Of a stretch of DNA of 64,000 nucleotides, positions 19,575 through 28,352 are shown piece by piece. Origin of the DNA: Pseudomonas putida (GTDB lineage Bacteria; Pseudomonadota; Gammaproteobacteria; Pseudomonadales; Pseudomonadaceae). The position numbers and the translations under genes were made by a program. The notes under the pieces are model-generated. The model did not search any database. It was given only the letters and a program-made list of their open reading frames with translations, and was not told the origin of the DNA. The number at the start of each line of letters is the position of its first letter. Within the stretch, counting starts at the first letter, position 1. Location of the stretch: positions 806,001 to 870,000 of the forward strand of contig NZ_JANHLC010000001.1 of assembly GCF_028682395.1 (NCBI RefSeq), given 5' to 3'.

Positions 19575-21436
19575 ACAGTCGGCGCCTTGGGGCTAACCGG
19601 CGGATCCTGATCGTCGACGCCAATGCGTCGGCCCATCGGGACTTTCGCGCGATCCTCTGCCCGCAGCCGCGCATCCCACCCCTTGCACCGCCGACCGATG
19701 GCGCGCCCTACGACAATCTGCTGCAAGGCTTCGAACTCGACTGCGTCGAAAGCGGCCATGACGCCCTCGAACAGGTCGGCCGAGCCCTGGCCAGCGCCCG
19801 GCCCTATGCCCTGGCGTTTATCGACACGCACCTGGCGCCGGGCTGGGATGGCCTGGAGACGATTACCCGGCTCTGGAAGGTCGACCCCCAGTTGCAAATT
19901 GCCTTGTGCACCCATGCACCCGACCTGTCCTGGGAAGAGCTGTCCGAGCGCCTGGCATTCGACGACCAGCTACTGATCCTCAAGCGTCCGTTCGACACCC
20001 TGGAAGTCCGCCAGATGGCCAGTGCCCTGACCTGGAAATGGCAGATGGCCCAGGATGCCGCAGCCAAAATGCTCAGCCTGGAGCGGACCATCGAGGAACG
20101 TGTCCACGAGCTGTTGAAAGTCTCCCACCTGCTGCAATTCGATGTCCTGACCGAACTGCCCAACAGCACCTTGCTGGGCGACCGGCTGACTCAGTCGATT
20201 GCCCTCTCGCGCCGGCACCACAAACAACTGGCGGTGATGTTTATCGGCCTGGACCGCTTCAAGCGCATCAACAATGCCTTGGGCCATCCCGTCGGCGACG
20301 AAATGCTCAAGCATGTCTCGCGCTCGCTGGCCACGGCCCTGCGCAAATCCGATTCGGTGTTTCGCTACGGCTCCGATGAATTCGTGCTGGTCCTGGCCGA
20401 TATCCATCATCCGCAGCAGACCAAGAGCATCGCCGAGAAGATCCTGGTCGCCCTGAGCAAGCCCCACAACATTGCTGGCCACGACCTGAGCGTCACCGCC
20501 AGCATGGGCATCAGCATCTACCCCAACGATGGCGAGGAGGCCCTGGCGCTGATCAAGAAAGCCGAAACGGCGATGCGCAACGTCAAGGAATACGGCCCCA
20601 ACGACTTCAGCTTCTTTATCGAGGACATGAACCAGCGCGCTCGCGAGCAACAGTCCATCGAATCGGGCATTCGCCTGGGCCTGGAGCGCAAGGAGTTCGT
20701 CCTGCACTACCAACCCAAGCTGGATGTGCGCACCGGCCGGGTGGTCGGCGCCGAGGCCCTGGTGCGCTGGCGCCACCCCCAGCGCGGCTGGGTGTTTCCG
20801 TCGGAATTCATTCCCATCGCCGAAGACAGCGGGCTGATTGTGCCGCTGAGCAAGTGGGTGATGCGCGAGGCCTGCCTGCAAGCCGTGGCCTGGCAGCAGG
20901 AGGGGCTAGGAGAGATGTGCATGTCGGTGAACATTTCCGCCATCGAGTTCCGCCAGCGCAGTTTCCTTGATGATATCCATCAGGTCCTCGAAGAAACCCG
21001 GCTGGCGCCCAATCTGCTGGAACTGGAGATCACCGAGAGCGTGCTGATGCACAGCGTCGAATCGACCATCGCGATTCTGCAGTGCATCAAGAAGATGGGC
21101 GTGCGCCTGGCGATCGACGACTTCGGCACCGGCTATTCGAGCCTGAGCTACCTGCAGAAATTCCCCATCGACGTGCTCAAGATCGATCAGTCCTTCGTGC
21201 GCAACCTGAGCACCGACAGCAACGACGCCGCACTGGTCAGCGCCATCATCAGCCTGGGCAAGAGCCTGAACCTCAACATCATCGCCGAAGGCGTCGAGAC
21301 CCGCGAGCAACTGGACTTTCTCAGGGTCCAGGAGTGCGAGGAAGTTCAGGGCTACTTCTTCAGCAAGGCCCTCGCGGCCGAAGCGTTCGCCTCGCTGCTG
21401 AGCAGCGGGCGCCTGCAACTGCCGCCCTATCGCTAG
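19571..21436 (+). CDS. REC-GGDEF-EAL cyclic-di-GMP protein
   Basis: From GTG at 19571 the protein has 621 residues. A receiver-like domain comes first (phospho-acceptor candidate Asp85, Lys in LILKRPFD), then a GGDEF domain whose active loop reads GSDEF (267-271), then an EAL domain with intact EALVRW (Glu395) and [10 protein letters not shown]. The EAL half should hydrolyse c-di-GMP; cyclase activity is uncertain with GSDEF. The start is unsure: the frame is open from 19031 with ATG at 19478, and an overlapping leader has the better ribosome site. Its TAG overlaps the convergent L31 stop in a shared CTAG. Confidence 0.85.
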   Translation: MNSRRLGANRRILIVDANASAHRDFRAILCPQPRIPPLAPPTDGAPYDNLLQGFELDCVESGHDALEQVGRALASARPYALAFIDTHLAPGWDGLETITRLWKVDPQLQIALCTHAPDLSWEELSERLAFDDQLLILKRPFDTLEVRQMASALTWKWQMAQDAAAKMLSLERTIEERVHELLKVSHLLQFDVLTELPNSTLLGDRLTQSIALSRRHHKQLAVMFIGLDRFKRINNALGHPVGDEMLKHVSRSLATALRKSDSVFRYGSDEFVLVLADIHHPQQTKSIAEKILVALSKPHNIAGHDLSVTASMGISIYPNDGEEALALIKKAETAMRNVKEYGPNDFSFFIEDMNQRAREQQSIESGIRLGLERKEFVLHYQPKLDVRTGRVVGAEALVRWRHPQRGWVFPSEFIPIAEDSGLIVPLSKWVMREACLQAVAWQQEGLGEMCMSVNISAIEFRQRSFLDDIHQVLEETRLAPNLLELEITESVLMHSVESTIAILQCIKKMGVRLAIDDFGTGYSSLSYLQKFPIDVLKIDQSFVRNLSTDSNDAALVSAIISLGKSLNLNIIAEGVETREQLDFLRVQECEEVQGYFFSKALAAEAFASLLSSGRLQLPPYR

Positions 21437-21702
21437 TCCGCCTTGGGCGTGGCCGAGCCAAACCCGGCAAACCGCTTGTTGAACCCGGCGATGCGGCCCT
21501 CGGACTGGGTTTTGCGCTGCTGCCCGGTATAAATCGGATGGGAGGCGCTGGAAATATCCAGGGCCACGTAGGGATAGGTCTGCCCATCGCTGTGGCGCTG
21601 TGTGCGGTCGGTGTCAACGGTGGAACCGATCAGGAAATACACATCGGCGGCCGTGTCGTGGAACAGCACCGTGCGATAAGCGGGATGGATACCGGGTTTC
21701 AT
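21433..21702 (-). CDS. rpmE2: Zinc-independent ribosomal protein L31 type B
   Basis: The 89-residue protein matches the type B (C-minus) L31 paralog: it has the KPGIHPAYR start, the IGSTV...HPIYTG core and no cysteine at all, so it lacks the zinc ribbon of the housekeeping L31. Under zinc starvation such paralogs replace the zinc form and free zinc for other use. A Zur-type dyad lies 33 bp upstream. It is monocistronic and its stop overlaps that of the EAL gene. Confidence 0.93.
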   Translation of the reverse strand: MKPGIHPAYRTVLFHDTAADVYFLIGSTVDTDRTQRHSDGQTYPYVALDISSASHPIYTGQQRKTQSEGRIAGFNKRFAGFGSATPKAD

Positions 21703-21734
21703 GCTTGCCTCCGGGCAATGACAGGGATCAATAC

Positions 21735-21747
21735 GTTATACAATAAC
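21735..21747. promoter_or_regulatory. Zur box upstream of rpmE2
   Basis: GTTAT-ACA-ATAAC is a perfect 5-3-5 inverted repeat of the Pseudomonas Zur type, next to the gene for zinc-free L31, a classic Zur target. A near-identical element (GTTAT-ATT-GTAAC) precedes the ZnuD-like receptor at 38542. Confidence 0.72.
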
Positions 21748-21902
21748 ATATTGATCCAGCTAAACGATAACGACTTGCAATAAGCCCGAACCGTTATCGT
21801 CTATACGGTGCTCGGAACTGCTGGCGAAAACCGCCAGGATTGTTGCATCCCGCGAGTTGGCCCAGCTCGACCTGCATGGGCTTTCCTTGATATTGGGGCT
21901 CA

Positions 21903-22289
21903 ATGACAGCCGCCGAGCTGGCAGAATGTTTGCCCGGCCAGCGCTTCTGGGGTCAGTATGCGCACCAGTTAAGGGCAGTGAGAGGTCACATGGCCGAGGT
22001 AACCCGAGACACGATGTAACGCTTTCGCTGGATGATATCGCCAGGCACCACAGTGTCGGGCAACTGATCAGCCTCCTAGAGCGAGCGAATTTGCGGGCCT
22101 GACGGCCACGCTTCAAGGTAACTGGCACATTCAGCCGCAAGCCACGCTACAACCGCTCAAGGCCGCACAATTGACCGTTCACAAGCTGGAAATTTCCATC
22201 GAAACCGTGAAATCCCATAAGAAACAGCTCACCAGTAAGCTGGGCATCAGCCCCAACCCGAGCTGTTCCCCCAGGCCGAGAATGCCTGA
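21903..22289 (+). pseudogene. Decayed LuxR-type regulator remnant
   Basis: Three reading frames each hold short protein-like pieces. The clearest (around 22189-22254) reads EISIETVKSHKKQLTSKLGI, the end of a LuxR helix-turn-helix; a one-base shift then gives ELFPQAENA and a stop at 22287-22289. Upstream, ATG at 21903 opens a 38-codon piece (AELAECLPGQRFWGQYAHQL) and another frame has LSLDDIARHHSVGQLISLLE. At least two frameshifts are needed to join them. Only the LuxR C-terminus is firmly recognised. Confidence 0.45.
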
Positions 22290-22322
22290 CCGACCTGATG
22301 AACCCGAACCAAAGGAAACCGC

Positions 22323-23942
22323 ATGAGCCTGTCACTTCTAAGCCGCTACGCCTTCTTTGCCGGTTGCGTACTGTTTACCCTGGCCAGCCTGCCCTTCCTG
22401 GCCAATAACGACTGGTTGTGGGTCTTTACCCTGGTCACCGGGCTTCTCAGCCTGCTGGGCCTGTTCGATCTGTTGCAGAGCCCTCACGCGGTTCGTCGCA
22501 ACTACCCGATCCTGGGCAACATTCGCTACCTGGTCGAAGGCATCCGCCCGGAAATCCGCCAATACCTGCTCGAATCCGACAGCGATGCCCTACCGTTTTC
22601 TCGCGCCCAGCGCTCGCTGGTCTACTCGCGCGCCAAAAACGAGAGTGCCGACAAACCGTTCGGCACCCTGATCGATGTCTACCAGACCGGTTTCGAATTT
22701 ATCGGCCATTCCATGCGCCCTGCCCCGCTAAGCGACCCGAGCGGTTTTCGGGTTATCGTCGGCGGCCCGCAATGCACCCAGCCCTACTCGGCCTCGGTGT
22801 TCAACATCTCGGCCATGAGCTTCGGCTCCCTGAGTGCCAACGCGATTCGTGCACTCAACCAGGGCGCCAAGCTCGGCAACTTCGCCCACGACACCGGCGA
22901 AGGCAGCATCAGTGCCTACCACCGCGAACATGGCGGCGACCTGACCTGGGAGCTGGGCAGCGGCTATTTCGGTTGCCGGACGAGCGACGGCCGTTTCGAC
23001 CCGGAGCGCTTTGCCGCCCAGGCCCGCGATCCGCAGGTGCGCATGATCGAAATCAAGATGAGCCAGGGGGCCAAGCCCGGCCATGGCGGTATCCTGCCCA
23101 AGCACAAGGTCACCCGTGAAATCGCCGAGACCCGCGGCGTGCCCATGGGCGAGGACTGCATCTCGCCATCGCGCCACAGCGCGTTTTCCACACCGATTGA
23201 ATTGATGCAGTTCATCCAGCAACTACGTGAGCTGTCGGGTGGCAAGCCGGTGGGCTTCAAGTTCTGTCTGGGTCATCCCTGGGAATTCATGGGTATCGCC
23301 AAGGCGATGCTGGAAACCGGCATCCTGCCGGACTTTATCGTGGTCGACGGCAAGGAAGGCGGCACCGGCGCAGCGCCGGTCGAGTTCACCGACCATATTG
23401 GCGTCCCGCTGCGCGAAGGCCTGCTGTTCGTGCACAACACCCTGGTCGGCCTCAACCTGCGCGACAAGATCAAGCTCGGGGCCAGTGGCAAGATTGTCAG
23501 CGCCTTCGATATCGCCAGTGTCCTGGCCATCGGCGCAGACTGGGCCAACTCCGCGCGCGGGTTTATGTTTGCCATCGGCTGCATCCAGTCGCAAAGCTGC
23601 CACACCAACAAGTGCCCTACCGGAGTCGCTACCCAGGACAACCTACGCCAACGGGCCCTGGTTGTGCCGGACAAAGCCGAGCGGGTCTTCAACTTCCATC
23701 GCAATACCCTCAAGGCTCTCGCCGAGATGCTCGCCTCGGCCGGTCTCGAACATCCGGCGCAACTCAGCGCCCGGCATCTGGTGCGACGCATGTCCGCCAC
23801 CGAGATCAAGCTGTTCTCCCAATTGCATGTCTTCCTCAAGCCCGGTGAATTGCTGACCGGCGAGGTCAGTGGCGAGTTTTATTCGCGCATGTGGCAGATG
23901 GCCCGGGCGGACAGTTTCGAAGCCCACCACCAAGCCGCCTGA
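22323..23942 (+). CDS. Glutamate-synthase-like FMN-binding protein
   Basis: The 539-residue protein starts with two hydrophobic segments (about 8-50), then has the FMN/Fe-S catalytic domain of glutamate synthase (SAMSFGSLSANAIRALNQGA, HDTGEGSIS, KPGHGG, then the cysteine-rich CHTNKCPTGVATQ). It lacks the amidotransferase domain, so it is a stand-alone GltB2-like oxidoreductase; the true substrate is unknown. The start has GGAAAC close upstream. The upstream DNA is a regulator remnant, and a hairpin follows the gene. Confidence 0.85.
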   Translation: MSLSLLSRYAFFAGCVLFTLASLPFLANNDWLWVFTLVTGLLSLLGLFDLLQSPHAVRRNYPILGNIRYLVEGIRPEIRQYLLESDSDALPFSRAQRSLVYSRAKNESADKPFGTLIDVYQTGFEFIGHSMRPAPLSDPSGFRVIVGGPQCTQPYSASVFNISAMSFGSLSANAIRALNQGAKLGNFAHDTGEGSISAYHREHGGDLTWELGSGYFGCRTSDGRFDPERFAAQARDPQVRMIEIKMSQGAKPGHGGILPKHKVTREIAETRGVPMGEDCISPSRHSAFSTPIELMQFIQQLRELSGGKPVGFKFCLGHPWEFMGIAKAMLETGILPDFIVVDGKEGGTGAAPVEFTDHIGVPLREGLLFVHNTLVGLNLRDKIKLGASGKIVSAFDIASVLAIGADWANSARGFMFAIGCIQSQSCHTNKCPTGVATQDNLRQRALVVPDKAERVFNFHRNTLKALAEMLASAGLEHPAQLSARHLVRRMSATEIKLFSQLHVFLKPGELLTGEVSGEFYSRMWQMARADSFEAHHQAA

Positions 23943-23952
23943 GTAGCGATTG

Positions 23953-23976
23953 CCACGCCGTTCCCCGACGGCGTGG
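23953..23976 (+). terminator. Hairpin after the glutamate-synthase-like gene
   Basis: CCACGCCG (23953-23960) and CGGCGTGG (23969-23976) form a perfect 8-bp stem around an 8-base loop, 10 bases after the stop. It separates this gene from the biosynthetic operon that follows. Confidence 0.6.
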
Positions 23977-24110
23977 TACGTCCTGCAGGACATTGCACCT
24001 TTTGCCCCGATAACAGTCCATTGCCAAGAGCCCCCCGCGCCGCTTCACGCCAGTCTTCTGCTGCAACCCATTTGCCCATTACCGCCCCCCTGCCAATTTC
24101 TCTAGTCGTT

Positions 24111-24125
24111 TAGTGAATTTCACTA
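24111..24125. promoter_or_regulatory. Lrp-like operator ahead of the HDO operon
   Basis: TAGTGAA-T-TTCACTA is a perfect 15-bp dyad. It fits 13 of 15 positions of the E. coli Lrp consensus YAGHAWATTWTDCTR. It lies 85 bp before the first gene of an operon whose far end adjoins an Lrp/AsnC-family gene. I infer that regulator binds here. Confidence 0.55.
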
Positions 24126-24210
24126 TTGGACTCCGCATTTTTGATCTTTTTAAGCGTTATTCAAAGCCTTAGCATCTGGCCACTTATATAAACCAACTAA
24201 GGCGCGCGAA

Positions 24211-25590
24211 ATGTTAGGGACAGTTATAGTTTCAGACCGCTCAGTTAAAGTAGAGCCTGCACATATGCATCATGCACTGAGCGCTTTTGCCAATGCATCG
24301 CACTTTGCTCAGCCCAAAAGTTTCTTTACTTCGACTCCTTATCAACGACCGTCGCGGGCACAGGATGTTTCCGAGACGTTAATCAATAGTTCTCTGGAAC
24401 GCAGCGAACTGTGGAGCAATAACCATTTGCTCGCCCAGCGTCTGTTATTGAATATCTACGAACAGGACATGGTGTTCCTCCCTACCGCGCCCCAGACCCT
24501 CGACCTGCAGGAATTCAAAAGTTTCTACGACCCCGAGCTGATGGCCTGTGGCAAGCAGGTCCGCCCGGCCCTGGAGCATTACCTGTATGACTGGCTGGAG
24601 AAGGAAATCCACGTCAACGGCCCCTGGTGCCTGAACTCCTTCGTGGCCCACACCCAGGCGGTTCTGGACGGTATCGCCGGTGCCGAATCGTCGCTGCACC
24701 GGGAGTTGACCGGCAGTCGTGATCCGCAGCGCGCAGCAAAGTTTTTCCTGGTCCAGTGCGCCGGCGACTTCCTGAGTGAAGCCTCGGCCATGGCGCGCAA
24801 CGTATTGGGTAATTGCGGTGAGCACACCAGCGAATTGTTTAAGATCTTGATCGATGAATACGGTTACGGGGTCAATGACAAAAAACACAGCACCATCTTT
24901 GAGCACATGCTCAAACAAGCCGGCCTGTCTCATCACGTGCATCACTATTGGCAGTTTTATACCGCCTCGTCGCTATCGCTCACTAACTATTTCCATTATG
25001 TCTCGGCTAATCACGGCGCATTCTTCCGTTATATCGGCGCCATGTATTACACCGAAGCCAGTTTGGCCATGACCACCAAACATCAATCACGGGCGATCAA
25101 GGATATTTTTGGTAAAGATGTTTCCGCGCTGTACTTTGACGAACATCATCATATCGATGTTTATCACGGGCAAATGGCGTTAAACCGTTTGATTCTGCCG
25201 TTGATCAAACAATACGGGCCGAAAATTATCCCGGACCTGATTCGCGGTTTCGAAGAATTCCGCCTGCTGCAGGACCTGGCCGACGAAGAAATGTTTGCCC
25301 ATATCCACTGGCACGATGCCATGGACGAATACCGCGCCAAAGCCGCCGAACTGCGCGGGCAGAAAACCCCGGATGCGTACTTTGTCGAGAACCGCGGCGA
25401 GTTGTCGGTTATCCACAGTCACTCGCTCGACGAGCTGTTCATGGTCGAGTCCGGCGAGCTGGAGTTTCGCGTCAGTCCGTTCCAGAGCTTCCAACTCAAG
25501 GCCGGTGAAGGCGTGGTGATCCCGCGCGGCATGATTCACGGCACCCTTGTCACTAGCGAACGCTGCGAATACAGCGTGACCGCCGTATGA
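24211..25590 (+). CDS. Heme-oxygenase-like diiron oxidase fused to a cupin
   Basis: The 459-residue protein joins two metal domains. Residues ~55-360 form a heme-oxygenase-like diiron (HDO) fold: candidate ligands are Glu216 and His226 (DEYGYG...KKHSTIF), Glu282, and the HxxxDxxH set His312, Asp316, His319. The C-terminal cupin (about 395-459) keeps HxH and Glu (His402, His404, Glu408) and the PxGxxH-like half PRGMIHG (His443). HDOs cleave, hydroxylate or N-oxygenate amino-acid-like substrates; this one is not identified. ATG at 24211 has AAGG 8 bases upstream. The 5' half is more AT-rich than its neighbours. The stop overlaps the Rieske gene. Confidence 0.78.
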   Translation: MLGTVIVSDRSVKVEPAHMHHALSAFANASHFAQPKSFFTSTPYQRPSRAQDVSETLINSSLERSELWSNNHLLAQRLLLNIYEQDMVFLPTAPQTLDLQEFKSFYDPELMACGKQVRPALEHYLYDWLEKEIHVNGPWCLNSFVAHTQAVLDGIAGAESSLHRELTGSRDPQRAAKFFLVQCAGDFLSEASAMARNVLGNCGEHTSELFKILIDEYGYGVNDKKHSTIFEHMLKQAGLSHHVHHYWQFYTASSLSLTNYFHYVSANHGAFFRYIGAMYYTEASLAMTTKHQSRAIKDIFGKDVSALYFDEHHHIDVYHGQMALNRLILPLIKQYGPKIIPDLIRGFEEFRLLQDLADEEMFAHIHWHDAMDEYRAKAAELRGQKTPDAYFVENRGELSVIHSHSLDELFMVESGELEFRVSPFQSFQLKAGEGVVIPRGMIHGTLVTSERCEYSVTAV

Positions 25591-25916
25591 GTACCTCAGC
25601 CATGAAGTCCATCACGCTGCGCATGAACGAGTTCAACTTTATTGCCGTGGGCGCCAAGACCTACTTCCTCAACCAACGTGCCAAGCAGACCCAATTGCTG
25701 CCCACCGCCTGCCCCCACCGAGGCGGCCCGCTGCACATGGGTGACACCAGTTGCGACGGCCAGGCCTTGATCTGCCCGTGGCACGAGAACCACTACAAGA
25801 CCTGCAACCTGGAAAAACGCGCCCTGCCCAGCGTGCGCGTAGGTGACCTGATCAGCACCGTGATCCGCGATGCCGAACGGGCCGAACCGCTGCACAAAAT
25901 CTCCCGGCACGGATAA
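25587..25916 (+). CDS. Small Rieske [2Fe-2S] protein
   Basis: A 109-residue soluble protein with one Rieske cluster: Cys42-Pro-His44 and Cys63-Pro-Trp-His66. It has the size of ferredoxin components of Rieske oxygenases and of nitrite reductase small subunits. It starts within the stop of the HDO-cupin gene (ATGA overlap), so equimolar production and direct electron transfer to the diiron site are plausible, though not shown. No reductase is encoded nearby, so a housekeeping reductase would be needed. Confidence 0.85.
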   Translation: MSTSAMKSITLRMNEFNFIAVGAKTYFLNQRAKQTQLLPTACPHRGGPLHMGDTSCDGQALICPWHENHYKTCNLEKRALPSVRVGDLISTVIRDAERAEPLHKISRHG

Positions 25917-25922
25917 GCCACC

Positions 25923-27110
25923 ATGACCCAGAAATCGACGTTGCCCGCGTTCTACTCCATCGTCAGCCTGTTTACCGGGCTGGATATGGCGATTGTGATC
26001 TGCATGGTCTGGTTCGGCCTGAAAACCACCGGCTCGACCTTCCTGATCGGCGTAACCCTGTGTGTCGCCACCGTGGTCCCGTATCTGTGCCAGCAGTTGC
26101 TGACTCGCTATCGACGGGTCGAGCTCAACCTGGCGCGCCTGTTCTACATTCGCCTGGTGGCGTTCTGCGCGATCCTTGGCCTGTCGTTTACCGACGCGAC
26201 CGTGGCACCCGCCGGTTTTCTGCTGATCGCCTTCGCGGTCGGGGTCAGCAGCTACTTCACCAACAGCACGCTGGAGGCGAAGAACACCAAGCTGGTGCTG
26301 GCCGGTTATACCAACAGCGACACCTCCTCGCGCTTCATGCAGACCGCCATCCAGATCGGCGCATTTTCCGGCGCCCTGCTGGGCGGGCTGATCGTCGACC
26401 GGTTCGCCCTCGACCAGGCCCTGCAGATCATCAGCGCCACCGCACTGGTAGCGCTGCTGGCCATTGTGCTGGTCGGCGCGACCCCTGAAGCCCCTACGGT
26501 GGCCAAGGGGAATACCGCCAGCAGTCGCTCCCAGTTCGCCAACGAACTGCCGCGCCACCTGATCATCCTGATCGTGGTGTTGAGCCTGATCGGCTTCCAT
26601 ATCGGGGCCTTCAACAGCCTGATTCCCATCGTCTTCCAGAAGCTCAACGAGTGGAACGCCACCCGCTTCGGCATCGCCAGCGGCCTGGCCGGCCTGGGCG
26701 CGTTCAGCGCAGCGGTACTGCCCCGGATCCAGTTGAAAAACTACATGGCCATTGCCCTGATCCTGCTGGCCGACATCCTGCTGGTGTACATGCACAACCT
26801 CTACCTGATGATGCTGGCCGCCTTTGCACTCGGTTTCAGTATCAACAGCCTGCGTATCCAGGTCCGCCGGGCACTGATCGACGCCACCAGCGATGCCCGG
26901 ATGGCCGACACCATTGCCTCGAAAAGCGCGCTGTATTACCTGCTGGTCAGCGCCAGCGCGCCCATGATCCTGACGTTCTTCACCACCAGCGCCTTTCTCG
27001 GAATCGCCGGCGCGCGTGGCCTGATGATCGTCGCCGCCCTCCTTCTCGGGCTTGCCGTACTGGGCTGGATGGCCAGTCGGCAGGCATTGCCTCTTCCTAC
27101 TGCGAAATAA
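25923..27110 (+). CDS. MFS transporter, probable product exporter
   Basis: The 395-residue protein has about eleven to twelve membrane segments and the general look of major facilitator transporters, with an internal duplication break near residue 195 (polar loop TPEAPTVAKGNTASSRSQ). It starts 6 bp after the Rieske gene. Its place inside a biosynthetic operon suggests it exports the product or protects the producer; import cannot be excluded. No closer family name is assigned. Confidence 0.78.
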   Translation: MTQKSTLPAFYSIVSLFTGLDMAIVICMVWFGLKTTGSTFLIGVTLCVATVVPYLCQQLLTRYRRVELNLARLFYIRLVAFCAILGLSFTDATVAPAGFLLIAFAVGVSSYFTNSTLEAKNTKLVLAGYTNSDTSSRFMQTAIQIGAFSGALLGGLIVDRFALDQALQIISATALVALLAIVLVGATPEAPTVAKGNTASSRSQFANELPRHLIILIVVLSLIGFHIGAFNSLIPIVFQKLNEWNATRFGIASGLAGLGAFSAAVLPRIQLKNYMAIALILLADILLVYMHNLYLMMLAAFALGFSINSLRIQVRRALIDATSDARMADTIASKSALYYLLVSASAPMILTFFTTSAFLGIAGARGLMIVAALLLGLAVLGWMASRQALPLPTAK

Positions 27111-27120
27111 GGTAGTCAGT

Positions 27121-28344
27121 ATGAAAACCATCATCATCGTCGACCCACTGTCCTCGGGCCGGTTCTACGCGCCGTACTTCAAGAAGCTGGGCATCAACTG
27201 TGTGGCGGTGATTTCCGACCCCAACATGTCCCCGCGCTTTCTGAACACACTGATTCCCGAAGACTTCTCGGCGATCTATCACTGGGAAGAGGCCCTGCTG
27301 TCGACCCTCGACGAGCTCTCGGCGCTGGGAGTGGTGGCAGGCTGTGAAACCGCGATTTACCTGACCGACTACCTCACCGAAACCCTGGGCCTGAAAGGTA
27401 ACAGCCGCAACACCAGCGATTTTCGGCGCAACAAGTTTTCCATGCAGAACGCGCTCAAGAGCAAGGGCTTGCCCGGCATTACGTCGAAGATCCTCAGTTC
27501 CCGCTCGCAGATTCCAAGCTTTATGGAAACCGTCGACCCGGAGCGCGACTACGTGATCAAGCCGATCAACTCGGCGTCCACCGACGGCGTGGTCTTCGCC
27601 AAAGGCACCGCGCAGGTTCACGCCGCGCTGATCAATGCTGCGTGGCATCAAAAGAACGACCTGGGCGAGGAGAACCTGGGGTTCATCGTCCAGCCGTTTA
27701 TCGAAGGGCCGGAGTATGTGGTCGATATGGTGGCCTACGACGGCACGATGGTTATCGCCTCGGTCTGCCGCTATTCGAAGGTCGAGCGCAACGGCAGCAA
27801 GTTCGTCTATGAAGGCCTCGACACCCTCGATCCAGCCGATATTACCCTCAAGCCGCTGCTCGACTATGCCCGCCAGGCGGCTGCCGCGCTGGGTATCCGG
27901 GTCGGTCCGATCCATATGGAAATCATCTGGTCCGACCAGGGCCCCTTGATGATCGAAGCCGGTGCCCGTCTGCACGGCGGCATTGCCCCGCTGCTGTTCA
28001 CGAATGTCTACAAGCCCGACCTGCTGTCACTGGCCGTCGATTGCTACCTGGGGACACCGGCGCCGCACAACATGACCGCGGTCAAGCAGATCAACCACGG
28101 TCGGATCGGGTTCTTCTATGCCGACACCGCGACCCGCTTCAACGGCCCGTCGGAAGCTGATCTGGCCGACGCCACGAACAATATCGCCTATGGCGGGCAT
28201 CGCTACTTCCTGGCCCCTGGCGATGTGACCAAGGTCACGGTGGATTTCGCCACCTGCCCGGGCCTGTTCTGGGTCTACCACCCGGAGCCCGCACAGTTGT
28301 CCCACAGTGCAGAAACCCTACGCCAGTTGCTCTGGCGCGAGTGA
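27121..28344 (+). CDS. ATP-grasp ligase
   Basis: This 407-residue enzyme belongs to the ATP-grasp superfamily of the carboxylate-amine ligases (BacD/L-amino acid ligase, carbamoyl-phosphate-synthase-like). Visible are the ATP lysine (Lys147 in YVIKPINS), the FIEGPEY strand (Glu195), and the Mg-binding segment with Glu267, Glu279 and Arg283 in MIEAGARLHG. It would form an amide or peptide bond through an acyl phosphate. ATG at 27121 has AAGG 8 bases upstream. Ten bases separate it from the MFS gene. Confidence 0.82.
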   Translation: MKTIIIVDPLSSGRFYAPYFKKLGINCVAVISDPNMSPRFLNTLIPEDFSAIYHWEEALLSTLDELSALGVVAGCETAIYLTDYLTETLGLKGNSRNTSDFRRNKFSMQNALKSKGLPGITSKILSSRSQIPSFMETVDPERDYVIKPINSASTDGVVFAKGTAQVHAALINAAWHQKNDLGEENLGFIVQPFIEGPEYVVDMVAYDGTMVIASVCRYSKVERNGSKFVYEGLDTLDPADITLKPLLDYARQAAAALGIRVGPIHMEIIWSDQGPLMIEAGARLHGGIAPLLFTNVYKPDLLSLAVDCYLGTPAPHNMTAVKQINHGRIGFFYADTATRFNGPSEADLADATNNIAYGGHRYFLAPGDVTKVTVDFATCPGLFWVYHPEPAQLSHSAETLRQLLWRE

Positions 28345-28352
28345 GGAATCCC

